A DNA stretch of 64,000 bases, taken from assembly GCA_021740995.1 (NCBI GenBank), contig JAIOYR010000011.1:1-64000 (forward strand), given 5' to 3'. Source of the stretch: Taibaiella sp. GTDB lineage: Bacteria; Bacteroidota; Bacteroidia; Chitinophagales; Chitinophagaceae. The position numbers were made by a program, and so were the translations under genes. Below the pieces are notes generated by a model that made no database searches, had not been told where the DNA came from, and saw only the letters and a program-made list of their open reading frames with translations. Shown piece after piece: positions 47,701 to 52,840 of the stretch; position 1 is the first letter of the stretch, and each line of letters starts with the position of its first letter.

Positions 47701-48615
47701 GGACAGACAATTGCTACACTCGTAGGCCCCGGCGGTGGCACATGGTCTAGCAGCAACGCATCTATAGCAAATGTACATTCCATCACTGCAATTCTTACAG
47801 GTGTTGGCGCGGGCAATGCTACTATTACATACAGAACAAGTTTAGGCTGCTACTCTACTATAGTTTCTACTGTAAATGCAGCAGTATCAAGTATAACCGG
47901 CACCTTAAGTGTATGTGAGGGAGGAGCGGGCAGTACTACTACTCTGGCAAATGCTACGCCCGGCGGCACCTGGGCAAGTAGTAATACTTTGAAAGCAACA
48001 ATAAACTCTGGCACAGGTGAAGTAACCGGTGTAGAAGGAGGTTCTACTACGATATCATACATTGTATCTACGGGCTGTTACAAAACCACCACATTCACTG
48101 TAAATGTTGTTCCTACGCCTTTTGATGGCACCACCACTGTACAAGTAGGCGATACTGTTCATATTTCTAGTATAGCTGGTGGCACTTGGAATAGCGAGCA
48201 TCCGCTTATCGCCACCGTTGCTCCCGGCATCCCCGGCGTCGGTATCGTTACCGGAGTTATGGTAGGAGCGGCTACAATCAGTTACACCTTCCCGACAGGT
48301 TGTTTAAGAACTGGTGTTGTTACAGTAATTCCTGCAAGACCCGGCTATCCTGGTCCCGGAAAAGAACAGACTGGAATCAATAGTATCTACTCATTGTACC
48401 CTAACCCTACATCTGGCACTATCACTATAAATTCACCGGTGCGCGGCATGTTGGTTGTGTATACAATTGACGGCAAACAAGTAGCACAATACAGACTTAC
48501 AAATGCAACCACAACGGTCACGCTTCCGAAAAAACTGGCGGCAGGTATGTATATGTGTAAGTTTACCGGTGATGATAATAGTACTGATATAATCCGACTA
48601 CAATATCAGCCGTAA
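35704..48615 (+). CDS. Giant (4303-aa) repetitive surface protein with T9SS sorting domain
   Basis: Signal peptide MKKNLLLLLAICLVSISANA. Residues about 100-2430 are beta-strand-rich repeats built on GNWTNNGTFTAGTGTV, TGSNKFNNLTFNNAAGAWSFGANAADVGG and FTHNSGTVELNGT, predicted to form a long beta-helix or solenoid. Residues about 2680-2900 hold a non-repetitive part and one PKD-like domain. Residues about 2900-4213 hold 18 Ig-like Big_2-type repeats of about 73 aa, most with two cysteines (VC...GC). A linker leads to a type A T9SS sorting domain (about 4226-4303: YPNPTSGTITI, VVYTIDGKQVAQY, LAAGMYMCKF). This is the layout of a surface adhesin exported by T9SS. The composition is Thr/Asn/Gly/Ser-rich. 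It is preceded by a long non-coding region and ended by a bidirectional terminator. Adhesive function is inferred. Confidence 0.88.
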   Translation: MKKNLLLLLAICLVSISANAANWFSQGATNANNPANWNSLANGLGTPAIASDFTTAGHTWIVQSAMTMDGPWTIANNSNIEIQVGASLTPGSFTITLGGDWTNNGTFTAGFSTVFFNATSTGHTLNGDMTGSNAFFNLTFNSAIGSWSFGANPADVLGGLNIANTAVGGLTAPSTTLKIANNFIKSAGTFLHNNGTVELNGTIIQILPATATTFYNLNITNTADTIKAAAGAKTVEGTLTIASGAVLDMNTASSQLLGGFTAANSGILRTICTVNPAIPVSKTWGGLVHYYSTTTAMFVAAGNYNNLTITGTTGARTFTAGTINVSGDFSITGTTGARTFAGAVNVGGNFSLTSTTGVTALGGALDVNGNVTLAISAGNGTNIFNPGANTINVGGNWTVSTAGTGATLLNATGASTVIFDGTTPQTISKTSGSALVANFHNLQNSNTTSTLTVATSPSVTATTVANNFTNDASASFVCAGANAMTVGGNWANNGSFTSGTGTVTFNASTTGKTLTGNMTGSNKFNNLTFNNASGSWTFGANAADVGGTLNINATAVGGVTAPSTTLKVFFFFIKALTGTFVHNSGTVELNGIANQPLPASAITFNNLNITNTTGTVNASAAITVDGTLTVAASGTLNMGGHQLLGGFTAANSGELRTQSTANPAIPVGKTWGGLVQYNSTTTAMFVAQGNYNNLTVSGTTGARTFTAGTLTVSNDFTITGTTGARTFAGAVNVGGNFSLSSTSGVTALGGALDVDGNVTLSISSGNGTNIFNPGANTINVGGNWTVSTAGTGATLLNATGASTVVFDGTAPQTISKTGGANLVANFYNLQNSNTTSTLTVVTSPSVTATTMANDFTNDASATFVCAGANTITVGGNWTNNGTFTAGTGTVAFNAGDAGNTLNGSMTGSNAFNNLTFNNAIGAWSFGANAADVGAAFTITNGTVTAPSTTLKVAGAFAKTAGTFTHNSGTVEINGVTNQTLPATAITFHNLNVTNVTATVSAAAAITVDNTFTTSASSTTNMVTHQLLGGFTAAHSGELRTQNVTNPPIPLGKTWGGNVLYNGAGMFVSEGNYNHLTITGTTGTRTTTGTINVAGNFSLTSTSGITTLGGALTVVGNITINSTTTANIFDVSAGNHQITLGGNWTQSSSAATNPFNKRAGLVVINGTGVQTFSTSGGTSVPTFHHFQNSNTAATLTLGTAFSLSGNFTNDLGATTDCGANTVAITGNCTNDGTMTAATNPFTVTGNWSNSGTFTAGANTITIAGNWTNTGTFNANTSTVNLTAPGIGRTLNGDMTGSNKFNNLTFNNSAGAWTFGANPADVGGNLTITNTGLIGTGGVTGPSTTLKVAGDFVRTAGFFTHNGGTVEMNGTTDQGIALVGSNFNTLALNNTGGIVSLNAATTATADFTIPAGNTLACGAQTLTLGGNYTNNGTFTANTGTVAFTASDAGNTLNGSMTGSNAFNNLTFNNAAGAWSFGANAADVGAAFTITNGTVTAPSSTLKVAGAFAKTAGTFTHNSGTVEINGAANQTLPATAITFHNLNVNNVTATVSAAAAITVDNTFTTSASANFNMVTHQLLGGFTAAHSGTLQTQCTVNPAIPTGKTWGGLVQYNSTTTAMFVANGTYNNLTITGTTGARTFTGATTVNGNLSVGSAATTTGVTALGGNLIVAGNITIGSSTTANIFDVSASNYQISLGGNWTQSSSAATNPFNKRSGLVVINGTGVQTFSTSGGTSVPTLHHFQNSNTAATFTLGSTFTLSGNFTNDLGATTACGANTINIAGDWINNGTFTAGSGTVNFNATTTGRTISGNLTGTSKFNNLTFNSGTGAWSFGANAADVGGNLTITATAAGGVTAPSTTLKVAGNFVHTAGTFTHNSGIVELNGTTAQTIPGVTTTTFNTLDLNNTSDVITTNGPITINNAFTIPAGNHLSAGGVLVLTLGSSYTNNGTFTSGTGTVTFNSGTGGNTLSGDMTGSNKFNNLTFNNAAGGWSFGANAADVAGNFTITNGAVTAPSTTLKIAGNFAKAAGTFTHNSGTVEMNGTGAQTLPGGTATTFNTLTLNNTVGTITLNNATTINNDFTIPVSNTLACGAQTLSLGGNYTNSGTFTANTGTVSFIAGDAGNTLAGDMTGTNKFNNLTFNNAAGAWSFGANPADVGIAFTITNGAVTAPSTTLKVAGAFAKAASGTFTHNSGTVELNGTGAQAVPTSATTFNNLNVSNTGAIVTANAAITMDGTLTTTPTTTVNMATFQLLGAGTPAHSGVLRTQNTTNPAIPVGKTWGGLVQYNSTTTAMFVAQGDYNNLSIEGTSGARTFTAGITNVGGNLSITGTTGARTLGTEVNVTGDMNVTTTSGITSLGGPLTVEGNITINSTTTADRFDVTASNHQITLGGNWTQSSSAATNPFNKRSGTVVINGTGAQAITTSGGTSRPTFNNLTINNTTTPLELTQNIDVTGTMNVMTNATVNPLAAVQINNSAGSSVITGNGTILVTRTAATPDLATQYKFNTFTLDALTTNYNAAGDQIVNGVTYGTLITSGSGTKTAAGNLTVNDGLNVEAPTTLDMGTANRLIDATATYTVSGTLKTSVPTATSSSPIPSGVTWNGSGTVEYGALTGAQTVVSGVYNNLSLSNTSGTNDASGEITTNGVLTLGKVNIGTNNLILGNTATISGASGSNYIVATGAGRVRKGYTANGSFAFPIGDATNYSPVTLNVSGSGYSSAYAEANVTDAVHPDNANTNNFLTRYWSIGTSGITAQSYDATCTYIGADITGTEGLISGASYAGSLPWIKYGAAGSNTISATAISTSNTDISGITTAVPVVSVLPATSSTCTGSSINLDASGSTGDPTLTYSWSPSTGLSATTGATVTASPTTTGTVTSVYVYTVTVTDGNGFTATATATVSITPAPVAITGTLQVCEGATVTLGHPDAGGTWTSVTPAVATIDISTGEVTGVSSGNTTISYVPSVGCLATAVVTVNNQPSAISGTLTVCEFATTALGNTEPGGVWTSSAPSTASIGTSSGIVTGVNDGNATISYTLSGDCRVTAIVTVNPVPDTGTISGANNVNRGATTLLTEDVPGGVWSTSNGNASISLGGLVTGVSGGDVVISYGVTNGCGTLYATKSFRVNAITDAIYGPAIMCVGLESTFSHPFTGGTWSSSDTAILTVDETTGEATAVTSGVATISYFADMSFQTKSITVNTPIPAITGSPSVCLGTTLALSHASEGGIWSTTMGHVATVNSSTGVVTPVTSGVVFITYTLGTGCRTVRLFTINPLPGVISGSMIVCQGNTTTLSSSTFSGAWTSGTPAVATINVSSGLVTGISPGTTAITYTALTGCVRNAIVTVNAPLGSITGDPQVCVGNTNATLVAPTPGGTWSSSNVSVVTVHAITGLLTGIGSGTANITYTAGAGCITTTIATVSSVAVITGSDNMCAGSDITLSNATPGGVWSSSNTTVATVVAGTGVVTGVAGGTAHISYALTTGCYKTKLVTVNSLPNNINGTAILCSGNTTALTNATSGGTWSSSTPAIATIGTSGIVSGVSAGTSTISYTLSTGCRATRIVTVNTTPAVITGTGIMCAGNTTSLSSATPGGVWSSTNTSIATINSGTGLVSGVSGGTSTISYTIGACFRISVVTVTPLPATITGLLALCVGNTSTLLSATTGGTWVSSDVSKATIHSTTGVATGIGAGTSNITYTKTGCITTAVVTVSTVAAITGTAVLCPGNTTTLAHVTPGGTWSSANTARATVGSASGIVTGLSSGTVRISYILTGACAQSIVVTVNPLPNSISGTPIVCVGSTSTFSSTTGGGVWSSSTPAVATVSVGGVVTGADAGTSTITYQLATGCFATRVVTVSVAPGAITGTASVCVGSTTALSATPGGGVWSSSNITKATIDAGTGIATGVAAGTTFITYTIGSCRSTRVLTVLATPGAISGALLTCAGSTTQLASPTFAGAWSSTDVTKATIHPTTGLVSGVAIGTSTISYVVSGCARTAIVTVNAAVGAITGTPLVCVGQTIATLVGPGGGTWSSSNASIANVHSITAILTGVGAGNATITYRTSLGCYSTIVSTVNAAVSSITGTLSVCEGGAGSTTTLANATPGGTWASSNTLKATINSGTGEVTGVEGGSTTISYIVSTGCYKTTTFTVNVVPTPFDGTTTVQVGDTVHISSIAGGTWNSEHPLIATVAPGIPGVGIVTGVMVGAATISYTFPTGCLRTGVVTVIPARPGYPGPGKEQTGINSIYSLYPNPTSGTITINSPVRGMLVVYTIDGKQVAQYRLTNATTTVTLPKKLAAGMYMCKFTGDDNSTDIIRLQYQP
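36001..43000 (+). repeat. Coding repeats of long and short type in the giant gene
   Basis: Eight copies of the unit starting with (N/D)WTNNGTFTAG start near 36001, 37169, 38329, 39491, 39978, 41041, 41520 and 41988. Successive distances are about 1168, 1160, 1162, 487, 1063, 479 and 468 bases. Long units contain an extra block with HQLLGGFTAAHSG and GTTGARTF; short units lack it. The order is long-long-long-short-long-short-short-long. Confidence 0.8.
44401..48330 (+). repeat. About 18 tandem Big_2-like (Ig-like) coding repeats
   Basis: Each repeat is near 220 bases and follows ITGT..VC.GNTT.L...TPGGTWSSSN...ATV...TG.VTGV.AGT..ISY....GC......VTVN. Sixteen of about eighteen carry the first Cys; the third (ISGANNVNRG) and the last (FDGTTTVQVG) lack it. 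Confidence 0.8.
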
Positions 48616-48642
48616 AATTGATTATTCAATTCACTAAATCCG

Positions 48643-48677
48643 AAAACAGGGTAGGCAAGTTGCTTACCCTGTTTTTT
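48643..48677 (+). terminator. Bidirectional terminator after the giant gene
   Basis: An 11-bp outer stem (AAAACAGGGTA with TACCCTGTTTT) with an inner continuation is flanked by A and T runs. It lies 27 bases after the giant-gene stop and 74 bases beyond the LytTR gene stop on the other strand. Confidence 0.85.
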
Positions 48678-48750
48678 GTATCAACATATTCAGAAGGAAA
48701 TTGTATGGAATATGCAGGCTCTTGAATTAACGCAATCCATCTCATAGAAC

Positions 48751-49482
48751 CTATGAAATCTTGATTAGTGTCAATAATTCATCCCTGTATGCTTTTCCAA
48801 TAGGTATTTTGAAATTATTGACTAGAAGAAATTCGGAATTAATAGTCTCTACATGCTGCAAATTTACCGCAAAGCTTCTGTGAACCCTGAAAAAATTTCT
48901 GGATGCCAGTAACTCCAGATAGTCCTGCAGATTGCTTCTTACCATCATCTTGCTATCAGCCAGATGTACATTTATATAGTTGTTGTCACTTTCTATATAC
49001 AGGATGTCCTGAATTTTAATTTTGTTGAAGTATTGTCCGTTCTTTATAAATACCGAGTCATTTATCAGATAATTACCTTCAGTTACAACAGGCTGTTGCT
49101 TATGCATTGAAGCATAATTGTGTACGCATATCTCTATAGAAGTATAGAGGTCATGTTTGTTGTAAGGCTTTACCAGATAGGCATTAGGCGATACCTTTTT
49201 TGCCCTTTCTACAGTTGCTGCATCAGTATTGGATGTGAGGAAAATAAACGGAATTGTGTAATCCTTTCTCACTCGCCACGCCAGGTCTATCCCATCTTTG
49301 TAGCCGCCCAGTTGAATATCTATGAGCATAATATCCGGCTTCTCATTGGCAATGACATCTAATGCTTCAGTATAGTTTGAGGCAATACTGGTGATCTCAT
49401 ATCCCAGCTCTTTAAGCGCATCAGCTATGCTATACGCGATAATAAATTCGTCTTCTACGATTCCAACTTTGATAAATGACAT
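48751..49482 (-). CDS. LytTR-family response regulator
   Basis: A 243-aa two-domain regulator. The receiver (1-120) has the acidic pair E10-D11, phospho-acceptor D55 in IMLIDIQLGG, T83 and K105 in YLVKPYN. The LytTR DNA-binding domain (about 140-243) has IQDILYIESDNNYINVHLAD, MVRSNLQDYLELL and FFRVHRSFAVNLQHVETI, the classic LytTR sequence. LytTR proteins bind pairs of short direct repeats about two helical turns apart. It is downstream of the sensor kinase gene with a 74-base gap, so it is very probably its cognate regulator. The most attractive target is the direct repeat at 52751-52785. Confidence 0.93.
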   Translation of the reverse strand: MSFIKVGIVEDEFIIAYSIADALKELGYEITSIASNYTEALDVIANEKPDIMLIDIQLGGYKDGIDLAWRVRKDYTIPFIFLTSNTDAATVERAKKVSPNAYLVKPYNKHDLYTSIEICVHNYASMHKQQPVVTEGNYLINDSVFIKNGQYFNKIKIQDILYIESDNNYINVHLADSKMMVRSNLQDYLELLASRNFFRVHRSFAVNLQHVETINSEFLLVNNFKIPIGKAYRDELLTLIKIS

Positions 49483-49556
49483 ACTAACTCTAGATTAATA
49501 AACTGGTCAACACAAAGATAAAATATAAGTTGACGACTTAAGCATCTCCAAATCTA

Positions 49557-52500
49557 TCAGGCACTCTTTTTACGGTTAAGGGTATCCTTAAAGAACACAA
49601 CAAAAATACGCTCGTCCCTGTTGTAAGAAAAATACCCGCCAAGTTGCTTCGCAAGCCCATTAATTATCAGCATACCCAGACTACCTGCATTGCTTTCACC
49701 ATAATCCACGGGTAATCCATGGCCAAAATCTATATAGTCCAGTCTAAACAAATCACCATCTATGCTAAGGTTAATTACCATCTTATTGTTATCACCGATT
49801 CTGAATGTATACTTATACGAATTGGTCATCAGTTCATTAAGTATAAGTCCCATAGGAAGTGCAGTATCTATATCCAAAAAAGTCTCCGGAATGTTCGTTT
49901 CAAAGGATATAGATTGTCCCCTTTGCTGATAAATACCTGCTACTTGCTTATTGAGTTCTGCAACAAACTCACCAAACTCAATAGAGGTAAGATCGTCACC
50001 TTTATATAAATGCTGATGTATCAATCCTATAGAGCTGATTCTTGATATACCTTCCTCTATAGATTTTCTTGCCCGCTCATCATGTACATTTGCCAATTCC
50101 ATTTTCAGCAGCGAACTTATAATCTGAATATTGTTCTTCACCCTATGGTGAATTTCTTTCATCAGCACATCTTTTTGCCGGGTAGATAGCTGTAGATCTT
50201 TAATAGTATCTTCGAGCTCATTGGTTTTAGACAGTACTATTCTATCCAGTCTTTCATTCTCCTTTTTCAGACTATAAACCCGCCATTTGAACCATAACGC
50301 AAATGCCGAAATAATTGATGCTATAGTTAGCAATATGAACCAGCCTCGCAGGTAAAACGGTTTGTTGACACGAATGAAAAATAGCAGGTCATTGCCGCCC
50401 CAACTACCGTCGCTTGCCTGTGCTTTTATATGCAACTGATGGTTTCCATAAGGCAAACCGCTAATCCTCAATGATGGTTCACGTATGGTATTCCAGGCAG
50501 TGTCCACGCCCTCTATACGCCAGTAATAACTATTATGAATTACATCCGTATAGTTAAGCAATGCAAAGTTGATAGTAAAAAACCTGTCGCCCGGTTGAAG
50601 GGTAATTGTATTATTCTTCGAAAGCTTTGCAGTGAGGTCTTCAATAGTGTTAGTATTTCCGTTAAACTGTTCGAAAGAAGTAACAACAAGTGAAGCAATA
50701 TTGTTGGGATCTTCATAAACCGGAAAACTATCCGGATTAAAACAGGTTACACCATTTAGTGAGCCGAAATAAATGTTGCCCGATGAGTCCCGAAAATGTG
50801 ATATTCGATTAAACTCATTGTTGGTAATGCCATCGTCTGTTGTATAGGTTTTTACTGTGCCGCCTCGCTTTGAAAACTGTATTATGCCGAAATCGCTGCT
50901 CAACCACAACCTATCGTGCCTGTCTTCGTAAATAGCATAAATAGTATTGTTGCTTAATCCACTTTTACGTGTATAAAGTTTGTAAGTATTTCGGTCCTTT
51001 TCCCATTTCAATAGCCCACTCCCGGTCCCCAACCAAAATACCCCTGCTGCATCCTGATATAAAAAGTGAAATTCTTTTGCAGGTAAAAAATGTGTGCCAC
51101 TGTCTATATTTGAGTATCGGGCGGTAATACCTTTTTCTGAATTGTACATAAATAGACCCGCATTGCTCAGTATCCACTCCTGGCCATCCCTGTCTCTAAT
51201 AACACTGGTCACCATGCTCTCTCGCACCTCGTTGAAAGAACCGTACTTGCTTATAGGTGTAAAGTTGTTCTCCTTTCGCAGATACCATACAAGCCCCATA
51301 TTTGTGCCCAGCAAAAAACTGTCTTTTGATACCTGACGTATATACCAGCATTTGTAGTTATTGAAGCTGGCTGGCAATATCTGAAGCGTCCATTTATTGC
51401 TGCCTGGCTCCAATGAATAGCTATACTTGCTCTGCAAGCCGAACAGCCCCCCTTCCTTTGTGCTTGTCAGGACATATCCTCTTGATATCCCGGGCTTGTC
51501 ATAATGCAGGTCGACAATATTACTATTGCCAAGGTCCAACTGCTGCAGGCCCGTAAATTCATTCACAGTATACAGGCTACCATTGTGTACCGTAATATTC
51601 CGGAAACTATTGTGAAAGTTGCTGTCTTCCTGCCTGTAAAAGTACTTTTTGAATTTACTGCTCGTAAGCGACAACATGTACAAACCGAAATCACTACTTC
51701 CCCATATTCTGTTGTTTTTATCAATAATCTTTTGCCGGAACAAATCCATTCTTTCTCCTCTTTTGCCTTTTCCAAAATCTTTAAATACACCGAGCCTTGG
51801 ATGCCATAATTTCCCCTGGCGCCACAGAAAACTATCGATTCCGGCATAGGCAACGTAATCCCCTAATGTGGTATCTTCAGGTGGCAAAAGAGCTGAAAAA
51901 TCGGCAATGCCTAAGCCCGGCGATAACTGGTATACCTTTTCGGTGATGCTGTCCTGCAAAAACGCACCAAATCGGGGCGAGAAAGAATGTAGGTACCTAA
52001 CAACAAATGGGGCTTGCACTTGTTTTATTACTGCGCCATCCATATCAATTTCAAACAATTTTCTCTGAAATCCTTCGACAAAGAACGTACCCTTTTCAGT
52101 AGCACCCATCAATGTACGAACCCGAAGAGGCAACTTCAACTTTCTCAACCCGCGAACCGGGTGCCAGACAAAAAATAATTGCTCTTTCACATTCCCAAAA
52201 AACAACATACTGTCACCCGCATTTTCCATGAAAGTGGCTCTGATTTTGTCTGTGTAACCTGTCTTGTCTTTTAATGTGGCGACCTGTTTGGTAAGTGGAT
52301 CAAAGATGCAGATATTATTGTCGGTCAATTTTGGACCAAGTAACCATAATTCCCCATTAACATCGGTATTTGCCTGAAAAATTTGGTCAAATGGTAATTG
52401 GCTGTTTTCCGTGTTGTATACCTTGAACGTATACCCGTCAAATCGATTTAGACCATTCTTGGTACAGACCCAAATAATGCCATGCTTGTCCTGACATATA

Positions 52501-52637
52501 TCATTCACCAGACGGTCGCTAAGGCCATCCTTTGTTCCCCATGAATGGAGACGCATGCTGTACTCCTGAGCCTGCAAAGATTGGCTGCAGCATAGAAGCA
52601 CATACATTAGCACCCTGCCGTATAATGTTTGTGACAT
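49557..52637 (-). CDS. Sensor histidine kinase with two-component-propeller sensor domain
   Basis: A 1026-aa hybrid-style (but REC-less) sensor kinase. After a signal peptide ending near QSLQAQ come two-component-regulator-propeller repeats (GTKDGLSDRLVNDICQDKHGIIWVCTKNGLNRFDGYTF and similar), expected to form a periplasmic beta-propeller. Then follow a Y_Y_Y domain, a membrane helix (WFILLTIASIISAFALWF), a coiled coil, and a HisKA_2 domain with the phospho-His in MKEIHHRVKNN. The HATPase domain has the N box NELMTNSYKY and the glycine box DFGHGLP. Signal is unknown; propeller sensors often detect polysaccharide fragments. ATG 52637 is preferred over an in-frame ATG eight codons upstream. It is divergent from the second giant gene. 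Confidence 0.92.
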   Translation of the reverse strand: MSQTLYGRVLMYVLLCCSQSLQAQEYSMRLHSWGTKDGLSDRLVNDICQDKHGIIWVCTKNGLNRFDGYTFKVYNTENSQLPFDQIFQANTDVNGELWLLGPKLTDNNICIFDPLTKQVATLKDKTGYTDKIRATFMENAGDSMLFFGNVKEQLFFVWHPVRGLRKLKLPLRVRTLMGATEKGTFFVEGFQRKLFEIDMDGAVIKQVQAPFVVRYLHSFSPRFGAFLQDSITEKVYQLSPGLGIADFSALLPPEDTTLGDYVAYAGIDSFLWRQGKLWHPRLGVFKDFGKGKRGERMDLFRQKIIDKNNRIWGSSDFGLYMLSLTSSKFKKYFYRQEDSNFHNSFRNITVHNGSLYTVNEFTGLQQLDLGNSNIVDLHYDKPGISRGYVLTSTKEGGLFGLQSKYSYSLEPGSNKWTLQILPASFNNYKCWYIRQVSKDSFLLGTNMGLVWYLRKENNFTPISKYGSFNEVRESMVTSVIRDRDGQEWILSNAGLFMYNSEKGITARYSNIDSGTHFLPAKEFHFLYQDAAGVFWLGTGSGLLKWEKDRNTYKLYTRKSGLSNNTIYAIYEDRHDRLWLSSDFGIIQFSKRGGTVKTYTTDDGITNNEFNRISHFRDSSGNIYFGSLNGVTCFNPDSFPVYEDPNNIASLVVTSFEQFNGNTNTIEDLTAKLSKNNTITLQPGDRFFTINFALLNYTDVIHNSYYWRIEGVDTAWNTIREPSLRISGLPYGNHQLHIKAQASDGSWGGNDLLFFIRVNKPFYLRGWFILLTIASIISAFALWFKWRVYSLKKENERLDRIVLSKTNELEDTIKDLQLSTRQKDVLMKEIHHRVKNNIQIISSLLKMELANVHDERARKSIEEGISRISSIGLIHQHLYKGDDLTSIEFGEFVAELNKQVAGIYQQRGQSISFETNIPETFLDIDTALPMGLILNELMTNSYKYTFRIGDNNKMVINLSIDGDLFRLDYIDFGHGLPVDYGESNAGSLGMLIINGLAKQLGGYFSYNRDERIFVVFFKDTLNRKKSA

Positions 52638-52750
52638 TGAAAAAAAGAGAAAACATAACATTTACTATTTACAATTCCAAGCATTTTAAATACTATATTA
52701 TTTATAATATATACCCAGGCCGGACTTTCTAAAACCTCAAAAAGGTGCTT

Positions 52751-52785
52751 TCACCACAAATTTTAACCTATCTCACCACAAATTT
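52751..52785 (+). promoter_or_regulatory. Direct repeat, candidate LytTR operator
   Basis: TCACCACAAATTT occurs at 52751-52763 and again, identical, at 52773-52785: start-to-start distance 22 bases, two helical turns. LytTR regulators are known to bind direct repeats with 21-22-base periodicity. The second copy lies 24 bases upstream of a perfect -7 box, where an activator would stand in for a missing -33 box. The link to the neighbouring LytTR gene is inferred. Confidence 0.55.
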
Positions 52786-52809
52786 CTCTAAAAAACAGTA
52801 CTATGATAA

Positions 52810-52817
52810 TAAGTTTG
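52810..52817 (+). promoter_or_regulatory. -7 promoter box of the second giant gene
   Basis: TAAGTTTG is a perfect TAnnTTTG. It ends 23 bases before the ATG at 52841. No -33 TTTG is found at the usual distance, which fits an activator-dependent promoter. Confidence 0.5.
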
Positions 52818-52840
52818 GGATTGGTTTAAATATTATTGAT

